DNA of 64,000 nt. Origin: Gnetum montanum (lineage: Eukaryota > Streptophyta > Gnetopsida > Gnetales > Gnetaceae). The translations under genes were made by a program, and so were the position numbers. Every line of letters starts with the position of its first letter. The first letter of the stretch is position 1. The notes under the pieces are model-generated. The model made no database searches. It was not told where the DNA came from and saw nothing but the letters and a program-made list of their open reading frames with translations. This document shows, one piece after another, positions 35,765 to 45,599 of the stretch. The DNA lies in contig MNCI01021396.1 in the NCBI GenBank assembly GCA_015680685.1, positions 376,606 to 440,605 on the forward strand, given 5' to 3'.

Positions 35765-36709
35765 TGATGAGACGTGATATCGCATGGGCCATGATATAGG
35801 ACGTGATATTGCGGCTGTCGTGATATCACATCCCATGTGATATTGCATACGTGATATCGCGTCGTCCCCTGCAATATCGCGTACGCGATATTGCGGTGCG
35901 CCATCATATCTATAAATAAGAGGTGGCTCTCCCTTGTTTCCTTATCCTAGGCTAGAAGTAGGGAAGCTCTGGCAGATTGATCACTGCAAAGATAGAATAT
36001 TTTCCATGTGCCCATAGTAGGAGTCCTAAAGTGAACGGATCTTTATTCGAGCAACATTGTACCTGAACACAAGTTGTGTATGAAAATAAAGACGAACTTC
36101 CTAGATAAACGTTGCAGTGCATGGAATAGGATTTTATTTAATGTTATTTATTGCTTTCTCTCTCATCCTTATCTCCTAGTAATGCGGAATGAGTACAACT
36201 TGATTACGAGCATTTAAGGATGTGTATGGATAATCAAGAAATAGATGCTCATTGCACTTAGGCTAGATTAGATTCTCTCAACCCTTTCCTCCTAGTTAAG
36301 TACCTCAATACGACCACTTCGAGCACGTGTGTTACGCGTGGTGATTCCAGCAACGATTAGTGTTTGGTAGCCACGATTGCATCGATTTAGGGTTGTACGG
36401 TAAGTGGGAACGGATGCTGACACTAGGTTAATTTAGACTTAGTTCATTAGTTAGAGTTAGTTAGTTTCTTTAACCCTTCACCTCAATAGCATAGGAGACA
36501 TAAAAGATAAAATACTATAAAAATCATATACCTCAGACTTACTTAGCCATACACCGTGACAACTACAAGTAAGTCTAGGAAGACAACAAATGATTAACCC
36601 TAAGTGTTCCATGGGGCGTGTAGGCACTTAGTCTGCGGAGTTCGACCGGATCACGCATGCTATGCTGGTATTCGTATGGTTGAGTGTAGCGGTATCTTGC
36701 CACTCATCA
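35765..36709 (+). repeat. 3' LTR of the Athila-like element
   Basis: 945 bp, partner of 26658-27554. TATAAATAAG is at 35911-35920. Its U3 has about eight GATATC/GATATTGC units against five in the 5' LTR. Confidence 0.92.
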
Positions 36710-36714
36710 ATAAT
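36710..36714. repeat. Target-site duplication of the inner element, right copy (ATAAT)
   Basis: Exact repeat of 26653-26657 directly after the CA end of the LTR. The chromovirus pol resumes from here. Confidence 0.92.
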
Positions 36715-37180
36715 GAAACCCAAGGACATTTTGATTTATTGAAAGAAACAATTACTAGTGAATTAGAGCTTACAATTCTATATTTTTAGAAGGTTTTTTA
36801 GGTAGAGGTGGATGCAAGTGGACTTACTATTGGTAGGGTACTTTCACAAGAAGATAGACCTTTTACTTTATTTTCAGAAAAAGGTGAATTAGAAAAGGAA
36901 AAAATATAGCATATATGAAAAGGATTTTTATCCTATTCTTCCATCAATCAAGCACTAGAGGCATTATTTATTGTCCAAGGAATTCACTGTGATGATAGAT
37001 CATAAAGCACTTCAATTTATAAACTCACAAAAGAAGTTGAGTGCAAAGCATATGAAGTGGATTACATAGTTACAAGAGTTTAATTTTGTGTTAAAGCACA
37101 AAAGTGGAAAACCTAATGTGGTGGTTGATGCTTTATCTAGGGTGCTTATGGTAAATTTCAGCTTACCTGATGTGACAGGT
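36715..37180 (+). pseudogene. Chromovirus RNase H
   Basis: Continues the chromovirus pol interrupted at 26652: HFDLLKETITSELELTIL, VEVDASGLTIGRVLSQE (catalytic Asp), PFTLFSEKGELEK, ALEALFIVQGIH, then HKALQFINSQKKLSAKHMKWI-like text in a shifted frame and KHKSGKPNVVVDALSRV near 37090-37145. Multiple stops and at least one frameshift near 36960-36990. Confidence 0.8.
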
Positions 37181-37279
37181 AAGGGTGAGTTTCCTAATTT
37201 GTATGAACATGATGTTGATTTTGGGTAGGTTTGGAGAAGCCTCAAAGAACCATTGTTTAGTAGGATAGACTAGTGAAGG

Positions 37280-38330
37280 AAATATCATATTCAAGATGAA
37301 CTATTATTTAAAAATAAAAAGGTATTTGCTTCTAATAGTGATTTTATGAAAACAATTTTATTTGAAAAATATTATAGTGACATGGCATGTCACATGGGTA
37401 GGGATTAAACATTGGAAATTGTGCGTAGGCACTATTTTTAGCCTAGTATGGAAACTAAAGTTTTGAAATTTATGGAGTATTTTAGTTATTTGAAATTCAA
37501 AGGAGGTAAATGAGTGAATGGACATTATATACCTTTTCCAATTGCCAAGGATCCATGGAAAAGTATGTCTATGGATTTTGTGAGTGGTATTTTAAAAGTC
37601 AAAAGTGGAAATAATGCAATTTTTATTATTGTGGATAGGTTATTCATGATGTTACACTTCATTTTATGTTAGAAGGTGAGTGATGCTTTTCATGTTGCAA
37701 ATTTATTTTTCTAGCATGTTGTGAAGTTGCATGAAATTTCTTTGAATATTGTTAGTGATAGAAACTCCAAATTCACAAGTCACTTTTGGAGATTCATTTA
37801 TAAACTTTTAGGAATAAAGTTGTATTTTAATAGTCCATATAATCCACAATTTGATTATCAAACAAAGATGGTGAAATAATCCTTGTTGGACATATTAAGA
37901 TATTTATGTGATGGACAACCCAACAAGTGAACTTATTGTGTCATGCTTAGTCTTCAATAAATAATGCTTTTCATGTTGCTATTGGGGAAATCCCATTTGA
38001 GATGAACTATGTGTTTTGTTTAAGGATGATGAATACCTTGAAGAGCTTTGATGTTGAAGCTCAACTTAGTGCTAATTTTATGCAAGAGATGCAAAATCTC
38101 TATGCATAAGTGAAATCAAATCTCAAGAAAATAGCTAAAGAGATAGTCCTTAAGAGGAATGAGAATAAATAGAAGTCAAATTTTACTATTGGTGACTTGC
38201 TTTGGATGTACTTGAAGAAGAATTAGTTAAGAGATGTTAACGTCTCCAAATTGAAAGCTAAGAAGATGGGGCTATTTAGAATTAAGGCCAAGATTAATGA
38301 TAAATGATTTTGAGATGGATTTACCAATGG
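37280..38330 (+). pseudogene. Chromovirus integrase
   Basis: Readable with stops: SDMACHMGRD and the decayed zinc-binding region, PFPIAKDPWKSMSMDFVSGI with the first catalytic Asp, IIVDRLFMMLHFI, NIVSDRNSKFTSHFWRF with the second Asp, and YFNSPYNPQFDYQTKMVK, where the catalytic Glu of the usual DGQTE is replaced by Lys/Met. The C-terminal domain follows (38200-38330). Confidence 0.8.
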
Positions 38331-38454
38331 ATGTTAGTATGTATTTTTTATTTAATGTTTCGTATCTTGTGCACTATCATGGACCAGTTGATAAGAGGAC
38401 CATATAGGATGACATCGATGAGTTTAAGGGGGCTATTGATTAGTCCAAGTTTTC

Positions 38455-38600
38455 AATGAAGTAGAAGGTAATTGTACTCAAGTGGAGGGAAGCTTATAGT
38501 ACTCAGGGAGTCAAGAGGCATGAATATTTAATCCATTGGAAGGATTAATCCATAGATGATGTTATATGGATCCATGAGACCAAACTTCATGAGTAGGAGA
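38455..38600 (+). pseudogene. Chromodomain remnant at the end of chromovirus pol
   Basis: Encodes VKRHEYLIHWKD.SIDDVIWIHE, matching the chromodomain core EYLVKWKG....DATWE of chromovirus integrases. The second aromatic cage residue is kept as Trp, and one in-frame stop is present. Such domains target integration to modified chromatin in intact relatives. Confidence 0.75.
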
Positions 38601-38642
38601 TCACTTCAACTCCTATTTCCTTGTATACATAAGTTTACTTTT

Positions 38643-38658
38643 TGAAAGATAGAAGAGT
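38643..38658 (+). promoter_or_regulatory. Polypurine tract of the chromovirus
   Basis: TGAAAGATAGAAGAGT directly precedes the TG of the 3' LTR at 38659. Confidence 0.6.
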
Positions 38659-39860
38659 TGGTATAAGGATACCTCTTCCAATCCCCTTGTTCTTCCCTAT
38701 GTAGGTAGTTTTATAAGTTTTGGGCTTTGTGGAGACAACTTGAAAGACAAGAATATTTCTTTACCAAGAGCTGAGTACTAATAGAGACATCTTGAACCTA
38801 ATAAAAGATGTCTTTGGTTGAGAGAAGACATCTTGTTTAGAATGATGATGTCTCAGGAAAGTGTTAGCCATCACATTGGCTTTTCAACTTTTGTGGTCCA
38901 ACATAAAAGTAAGTTGTTGTAACTATGCAATCCACTTCATATGGTTTGCACTCAACGTTTTTTTGTGAGTTTATAAATTGAAGTACTTTGCGGTCCATCA
39001 TTAAAGTGAATTTCTTTAGGCAACAATTAATGCTTGCAATGCTTGATTGCTACAAGAATAGCATACAACTACTTTTCATATACACTATATTTTTTCCTTG
39101 ATTCATTCAACTTTTTTGAAAATAAAGATGTCTTATGTTAGAGAAGACATCTTACCTATGAAGGAGACATCTCCTAGAAATAGTGGACATCTCTTTTGAA
39201 AGATGGGAGTTAATAGAAGATGACATGAGGAGACTAAAGATGATCCATACAATAGGGAAGCTTTTGGAATTGGTCATTCCAATTCAAAAAACAACAAAAG
39301 AAGGTAGGAAAGAATGGAAAATAGCATAGGATCTTCAAGTGAAGCCTGAGGAAGTTTTTCTAGGATTGTCTTTTCTTATTTTTTTAATAAATTTATGGCG
39401 TTTCATGGTTGTACCATAGAGAGTTAAAAGAGGACATGTCATGAACTTCTTATTTTTTTAATAAATTTATGGTGTTTCATGTAAATTTGAACAAAAGAAG
39501 GGAGAACACATTAAGTGAGTGCATATAGGTTGTAGCTCCAAGGTCAATTATGTAGGCCTATGTATTCTAGTCTTGGCTATGAGTGAAATCTCGGTTCAAG
39601 ATTTTGGAAGAGATTCTTTATCAATTATATCTTATATTAACAATAGCCATTATATGATTGTAGAACCTTCTGCTTTGCAACATGGTTTGAGTAATTAGAG
39701 AGGTTTGGATGTTTTGTGGGTTTTGGAAACCATGTTGTAATCTTCTCTTTTGATAATTCAAGATATCTAGTTTTCTTGTTTTCTAGAAAATAAATTATCT
39801 TTTCGTAATATCTTGATACAATATTTGAAGATGATTTAATATTGGAGAGAACTTACTCCA
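38659..39860 (+). repeat. 3' LTR of the chromovirus, with an internal insertion
   Basis: Matches the 5' LTR at both ends but is about 290 bp longer, mostly because of a 264-bp block at 38859-39122. The LTR ends ..ACTTACTCCA at 39860, followed by GTTTC. Confidence 0.78.
38859..39122 (-). repeat. Inverted copy of an RNase H fragment inside the LTR
   Basis: The reverse complement aligns with 36861-37128 of the same element, including CTTTATTTTCA.AAAA.G, CAATCAAGCA and ACTTCAATTTATAAACTCAC blocks. The copy has diverged from 36861-37128, so it may come from another family member. Confidence 0.8.
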
Positions 39861-40110
39861 GTTTCAATGACATTGACAAACATATAGTCATCATACAACN
39901 GGAGTGAACCTACTCCAGTTTCAATGACATTGACAAACATATAGTCATCATACAACATTGCCATAACTTTGTGCACATTTTATTGTACGAAATATTTATA
40001 ATTATACTCTTCAAGATCTCTAAGATATAGAGTGAGCCTTTTAAAGGAATGCTTAAGAAGATCACCTCTTTAAACTTTTATGTTTTCAAACTTTATCCTC
40101 ACTTTTAGCT
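39861..40110 (-). pseudogene. Copia gag, 5' part beyond the chromovirus
   Basis: On the minus strand this encodes YLRDLEEYNYKYFVQ and VHKVMAMLYDDYMFVN, with one stop, running into the chromovirus junction. With one target duplication removed the frame continues into the gag at 22999. The stretch 39844-39956 is duplicated around the N at 39900, probably an assembly artefact. Confidence 0.6.
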
Positions 40111-41300
40111 CCTTAATCTTTTTATTATCCCCAATGCCCTTATAGTTGTGGATTGTTGAACTTAGAAAGGGGAAAAAATTCTTTAACATAAAGCACACAC
40201 CAATTTTAACGTAGTTCCCCAACTTGGGTAGTTCACATTTGGAGGGTAGTTTGCAAGCACAATTTTGGACTTTGTTGCTCTCAAAATGTGGTTGAAGGGT
40301 CCACACCCTGTACAGTCATCAAGCCCCACTCCGAAGTGTTATACCACAACACTAATCACTCAACCCCACAAGGTCCCATCAGGCTTGACAATGTGGTTTC
40401 GAGGGTTCGACAACCTTTACAATCTTGAGCTCCACACCAAAGTGTTGTACTGCAGCACCAATAACTCAATCTTGCAGGATCCTAATAAGCTCAAGGAACT
40501 TAACCCTGTAGGACAACAAAAATAAGAATTATAGGAATAATTGCAACTCAATTTGCTAATCCTTACATAGTTAGGCAAAACACACTTTATAAAGCCAAAA
40601 TGATTAGACAATGAAGAGCAATAGAGAATTCAATGATTACAAATGTTTGTATAATGAATACAACAAAACTTGTACTTTTTCCAATGCACATCAAGTCTTC
40701 TTATAGTTGTTGTGTTGCTAAATCCTTCTCAAAACTCATGCAATGCCTAGTTAATGGTCACTAACGATCATGAGAGATGTCTTTCCCATGCTTGANCTGC
40801 CTAGTTAATGGTCACTAACGATCATGAGAGATGTCTTTCCCATGCTTGAAATGTCTCTTTGAATTTTCCTTCAATTCTAAGAAGACGTCTTTATTTCTTG
40901 AAAGACATCTTTTGGAAGTCTCTACTCTAGAAGACATCTTTCTAGACTTGGTTTGCAATATGTAAAGACGTCTTTGTCTAAAAAAGATGTCTTACTATTT
41001 CTGAAGACATCTTTATCTAAGTTCTCTCTAAATTTGCCAAGACCTCTGTTGCTTTCTAAGATGTCATTCTTCACTTTCTCTTGCATGATGAACACATCAT
41101 TCTTTGCATGTTATTTGTGATATGAACTATTTAGTTCATGAGAATGTATCCATCTCATATGATTAGAGGGTTTGCTATAATATAGTTTTTCAAACCTTAG
41201 AAAAAACCCTTTAGTTAGCTAGATGATAAGATTCGTATTTGCGAAAATTGAGGACATTATGCAAACATAATCAAAAGGGAATGTAACACCTTATAGCCCC
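40111..41300. other. Probable copia leader and LTR debris with tandem repeat
   Basis: No gene. Contains a 105-bp tandem duplication (40286-40495), a duplicated 52-mer around an N (40744-40849), and a cluster of AAGAC(A/G)TCTT words (40820-41050). By position it would be the 5' leader or 5' LTR of the minus-strand copia element, but its ends were not found. Confidence 0.4.
40286..40495. repeat. Two-copy 105-bp tandem repeat
   Basis: Units at 40286-40390 and 40391-40495 both begin ATGTGGTT and share, in order, ACA.CCT.TACA.TC, CACTCCGAAGTGTT/CACACCAAAGTGTT and ACCACAACACTAATCACTCAA/CTGCAGCACCAATAACTCAA-type blocks. Confidence 0.75.
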
Positions 41301-41742
41301 CCTTTTTTTCTTTTTTTCTTTTTCTTTGCTCTTGAAATTATAAAAGGTTGTTGCTTAAATAAAATAAAAATTAAAAAAATAAGAACAATAATGGGCAGTA
41401 TCTACTTTCTCATGGGCCTGTAATTCCTCAAGAAAGTAATGATAGTCGTAGAAAATTTGTGATGGGTGGCACCGCATGGTCTGATCTAATTCATGATCCC
41501 GATTAAATTTCATCCACTTTCTTCTCCTCCTCTTTCATCATTACCGCCACCTTTGCCTGGCACGTAGTTCGTACGCAGCACCAATCACGTACCCCTGCCA
41601 CGGCCTCTGCCATGTTGGACCAAGGTCCCCTTTGTAGCCCCTTTCATCTTTCAACATGTCACCTAGAAATGCTGGCAGCATGAATCCTCTCTTTTTTGGG
41701 AAAAAAGAAATGCAAGCGTACAGTTACAACACTTGACAAGGA

Positions 41743-42725
41743 ATGTTTATTTCAATGCAAAGCCAATTGGGTCCAACTGTTTCTCCAGTGCTACCAAGAA
41801 AAGAGAATTTGCAAGTTGGCATCTGTGGAGGACCAGAGCAATCAAGAACCGGTTGTCTTCGTGAAGAAACACCAGCTGCTATTTGGGAAAATGTTGCGAA
41901 GGTGACAGTGGTTGAGAAAAACTCGTCTAAGTTATGTGAAATGGGGAAAATCTGTTCCATTCTGCTTGAATTAGCTGCCGGGAATGATGTTGCAGGCTTT
42001 AAGCAATCAGTGAAAGATAACGGGCTTAGAGTGGATGAAACTAGTTATTGGTATGAGCAAAAACTCGGGGGGCAGTTAGATGGCTTTGGAGGAAATAACT
42101 CCTGCCATGGTTGCGGCTCTTTCTGGGAGCGTTGATGTGCTACGTTACATTTTAGCTACATATGTCGCCTATGGATTTGATGTAAATCGCGAGTGTGGCT
42201 CGGACAATACAACGGCATTGCACTGCGCTGCAGCAGGAGGTTGGATATAGGCCATTGAAGTAACGAGGATGTTGCTTCATGCAGGTGAAGATGTTAACAG
42301 CATGGATGTGTTTGGGAAGAAGCCTGCTGATGTGATTGTTGTTTCACCCAAACTATACCAAGTCAGGTCCACTCTTGAAGAGATGCTAAATGTTTCTGTA
42401 GGAGAACAGTTGAATACACTGGTGAAGATTGTAACCAGTGGCGTTTCAGATTCTGGTTTTTCTTTGCCTGAATATTTACATGAGGATCTGATCATCCCCC
42501 AGATGGGAAATGAAGACTGCTCACGATCTGTCTCTTCCACAAATTCGCCTCCGCTGTCATCAACCCTTGTTATCGTCTACTTCCAGAATAGATGCCATAT
42601 TACTGCCAATTTGGTGCACTGAAAATGGGGACGTCCTTTTGCTCAAGGCCCCAATTGTATCCCTCCATGACGTCGCACATTATTATGGGACTGCAGTGGA
42701 AAGAAGGAGAAAGGAATATGGGTAG
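41743..42725 (+). pseudogene. CCCH zinc-finger protein with ankyrin repeats, broken
   Basis: A host-gene remnant of the plant family of tandem-CCCH proteins with N-terminal ankyrin repeats, which act as stress-related RNA/transcription regulators. Visible: the N-terminal LLELAAGNDVAGFKQSV..GLRVDETSYWYEQ block (41953-42065), a +1 frameshift at 42064-42079, ankyrin repeat one (TPAMVAALSGSVDVLRYIL, from 42080), CGSDNTTALHCAAAGG, an in-frame TAG at 42248-42250, then ankyrin two (RMLLHAGEDVNSMDVFGKKPADVIVV, 42269-42622). After another shift near 42555 only a faint KAPIVSLHD..VERRRKEYG echo of the region leading into the zinc fingers is left. The CCCH fingers themselves are absent. No introns are visible, which fits both a retrocopy and the intron-poor family. 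Confidence 0.85.
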
Positions 42726-42864
42726 CCTGTCTCCTGCTCCCTGCAACCATGGGCCTTAAGTATAAGGCACAGTAGCCATCCAACGAAAACAAGCATTTCA
42801 CATTATTATTAAGTAATGCACTCTGTCTCTCTGTGTGTTGACGGCATCAGAATTGTGGGTTTCT

Positions 42865-43179
42865 ATGGTGGGTGCAGATACTGGTTTTGCTATTATGGCA
42901 CTTGTACTTGCAGTTTCAGTTTCGCTTTCATTGATTTTGCTAGCATTAGCAGGAACCACGGCAGTGGCGCAAAGCAGTCTCAGTGTGGGGGTTCTCATGT
43001 CGCTGAACTCAACCCTGTGCAGGCATACCCAAATGGTGCTGGACGCTGCCCTGCAAGATATTTACAGCGACTCCACCATGCTTCTTCTCAAATATGCAGA
43101 TACTCGCAACAGTGCTTACCATGCTACTCGGGCAGGTTCCTTTCTTAGAATCCCCATCACCTGCTGCAGAATAAATTAG
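42865..43179 (+). CDS. Small ORF with signal-peptide-like N-terminus, unknown
   Basis: From an ATG at 42865 an open frame of about 104 codons begins MVGADTGFAIMALVLAVSVSL, has an uninterrupted hydrophobic stretch to about residue 29, and an AVA-Q site that fits signal-peptidase cleavage near residue 35. The remainder contains SLNSTLCRHTQMVLDAALQDI and LLLKYADTRNSAYHATRAG. A CAG/GT splice-donor match at 43135/43136 could make it a first exon. It lies about 140 bp past the CCCH remnant. I do not recognise the family. It could equally be a gene fragment. Confidence 0.35.
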   Translation: MVGADTGFAIMALVLAVSVSLSLILLALAGTTAVAQSSLSVGVLMSLNSTLCRHTQMVLDAALQDIYSDSTMLLLKYADTRNSAYHATRAGSFLRIPITCCRIN

Positions 43180-44900
43180 TAAATATGCCAGGAATTTGAT
43201 ATTTCTTCCATGCATTTTGAATTTGACTTCCATAGGGGCGTGAATTATATACCTCTTCAAACCAAAGGAGTAATATTCAAATTAGTTTATGAGGTTGAAT
43301 TCTTTTATCTTGTGCTTCCAGCACATCATATTCTGTGTCTCTCCGCATTTCAGTGGGCTCACAGGAGTTCATTGTTTCAATATTTGCTTCAGTTTCTGGT
43401 ATAATTGAAAAGATTTTAAGGTTTTCATTTGATCATTCGTCAAATTTACATATTGGGTGATGGGTTATAGCCATGCCTGCTCTATGGTTAGTTATGTAAG
43501 TTTCTAGGTTCAAACTTTGCTGGTGTTTGGCAACTAAAGTTTAAGACCAAGAAGTTTCAGAGTCTATGATATCACTGTTAATGCTATCTCATAATCATAG
43601 CCATACTTACCAGAAATGGCACGAAGTGAGCTAAGAAACTGCAAAAAATTGCGGTTCCAGGTTCCCGTTAGGCTTTTTGCAAGCTTGAAATCTCTGAATG
43701 CCGTAGCAAGTTCACGTGTCTGGTAACTACGATCATAGGAGGTTACTGCACAAGTTACAACGGGCTAAGTGTAGAAAAGGACTATTGACTATTGTTTAAT
43801 ATAGAAACCACCCGTATCCGTCACTTGTCTTGATACGTTTACCATATTTCTAAAGGAAATTTAACTCGTCTTGTTACAGTTATGTATTATTTACTTGTCT
43901 TGTTACAGTTATGTATTATTTTCTAAGGGGATATGCTGAAATATAACTATGTTCTATGAACTGTGAATGAAGTATTCGAGCAGCCCTAGGATTGTTTGAA
44001 GTAGATATTATTGCCATGCTTGGTCCTCAAGGGTTGATAGAGTCATTCTTGATAGCACAAATGGCATTTGCATTTCATGTACTAGTTGTTTCTTTTGTTA
44101 CTGTTGCTCCCTTCTTGTCATGGCCACACCATCCTTTACGCAAATAATATATAATGATGCCCAAAAAATGGTTACTGTTGCTAGGATTGTTAACTACTAT
44201 GGTTGGACTTCTTCTCAAACCACAATTCTTTAAAAAAAAAAAGTTAAATCACACATTTTCATAGTTAGTGCCTTAGAATATGGTTATTGTTTTCGGAACA
44301 ATTGATAAAAGGAATGTTAATATGGTTAGGGGTAGCTAGATCACATTTTTTATCTCTATATAACATTGTTTCTACTTGCATTCCCTCTGTGAAAGCTTAA
44401 GCTAATATAAAAATTGAAATTTTCGCTTCAAATGCCCTTCAATGTTAACAAATGATTTCCTAACGTTGCAAGAAACTAAAATTTTAAAGATCTTAATGCT
44501 ATTCTTACCTTGTTGGCCTTGTTTGATTCAATTTTACTTAGTTTTAACCCCATTTCTCTCTTATTTTACTTCGGTTTTTACCTTGTTTTACTTTGTTCCT
44601 GCCTCATTTTACCTTCATTAGCCCTAATTTACCTTGTATGACCTCACTTTACCTTTTTCTACCCTTCTTAGCATTATTTTACTATGTTTTGGATCTTATT
44701 TTGCCTTATGTTGCTTTGTTATTGCAATCCTTGTTGCATTATTTTAACATTGTTTAACAACTATGTCATGTAGATGCCACTTAATATGCTTTTGATGGCA
44801 ATATACTAAGAGCCATAATAACCAATGTTTACGAAAGTAGCCGAATAGCCTGATGGAAGGCCATAATAGCTGAGTTTGGCTTGCATTACATCTCCCAAGC
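43180..44900. other. AT-rich DNA without recognisable genes
   Basis: No domain was recognised. Short direct duplication TCTTGTTACAGTTATGTATTATTT at about 43873-43921 (two copies). 44500-44760 is T-rich with repeated TTTTACCTTG/TTTTACTTTG words spaced irregularly. Confidence 0.4.
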
Positions 44901-44929
44901 CTTAACTAAAGGTCAAGCTATAACTACAC

Positions 44930-45410
44930 AACTCATAGTTTCCCTTTGAAGATAACACAACAATTGATCCTGAATTCCCTGATGAGCATGTCAACATTGT
45001 TAACAAGGTACCTAAGGATTACGAGGTGATCATGCACTTTGATAGAGCTTTAATAGCCCATGGAACTAGTGTGGCCACCATCTTAACATCATCCTTTGTT
45101 GAGATCCAACCTTTTGCTTATTGATTTCACTTCCCTTTCACCAACAATGTGGCAAAATATGAAGGGTTAATCAAAAGAATGATGGTAACTCATGACCAAG
45201 GAATTAAATGCTTGATGATAAAAGATGATTCACAACTTGTGGTTAACTAAATAACTAAGGTTTATGCATGCAAGACCAAAAAATTGCAACCCTACTATAA
45301 CATAGCTAAGAGACTAATGCAACAATTTACAAACATTGGTATTCAACATATACCCTGAATCCAGAACACATTAGCTAATGCTATTACAACCTTAGCTTAA
45401 GTGTAACACC
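44930..45410 (+). pseudogene. Tat-like gypsy RNase H remnant
   Basis: With stops, encodes VAKYEGLIKRMMVTHDQGIKC, LMIKDDSQLVVN.ITKVYACK (catalytic Asp of the D-S-Q-L-V block) and LMQQFTNIGIQHIP, the second-type RNase H layout of Tat elements (NNEAEYEALI, GDSQLVV). The same words occur in the minus-strand element at 58640-58830. Confidence 0.7.
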
Positions 45411-45599
45411 AAATGTGTTTAGCAAGTTACCTTATTTAATGGACAAATGTGCTCTTCCCATCATGTAGAACTTTGAAGGCATCTCCCTAGCCACTATTGA
45501 TACTTCCCCTTAAAAGAAGTGGTATGACGATATCAAATTTTACCTAATGCATTATGAATCTCCATAGAACCTAATTACTTCTTAAAAGGATAATGCATG

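Larger units (their letters stand above)
26658..36709 (+). mobile_element. Athila-like Ty3/gypsy element, nearly full length
   Basis: A 10,052-bp insertion with perfect 5-bp duplication, LTRs of 897 and 945 bp starting TGATGAGAC and ending CACTCATCA, PBS, gag, protease, RT, RNase H, integrase, a 1.9-kb 3' UTR and a PPT. Athila affiliation rests on RT text (FLDGYSGYNQI, MDDFSTYGTSFDQAL) and the tRNA-Asp-like PBS. No env-like ORF is present in the 3' UTR. It is the youngest layer of the nest, but at least six stops and one frameshift inactivate it. Confidence 0.92.
23000..39860 (+). mobile_element. Chromovirus-type Ty3/gypsy element, split by an inner element
   Basis: The 5' LTR (23000-23912), tRNA-Met PBS, gag and zinc knuckle, protease and RT lie before the inner insertion. 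RNase H, integrase, a chromodomain, a PPT and the 3' LTR (38659-39860) lie after 36714. The domain order protease-RT-RNase H-integrase-chromodomain defines a chromovirus. Without the 10-kb inner insertion the element is about 6.8 kb. Stops are frequent, so it is dead. Confidence 0.85.
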
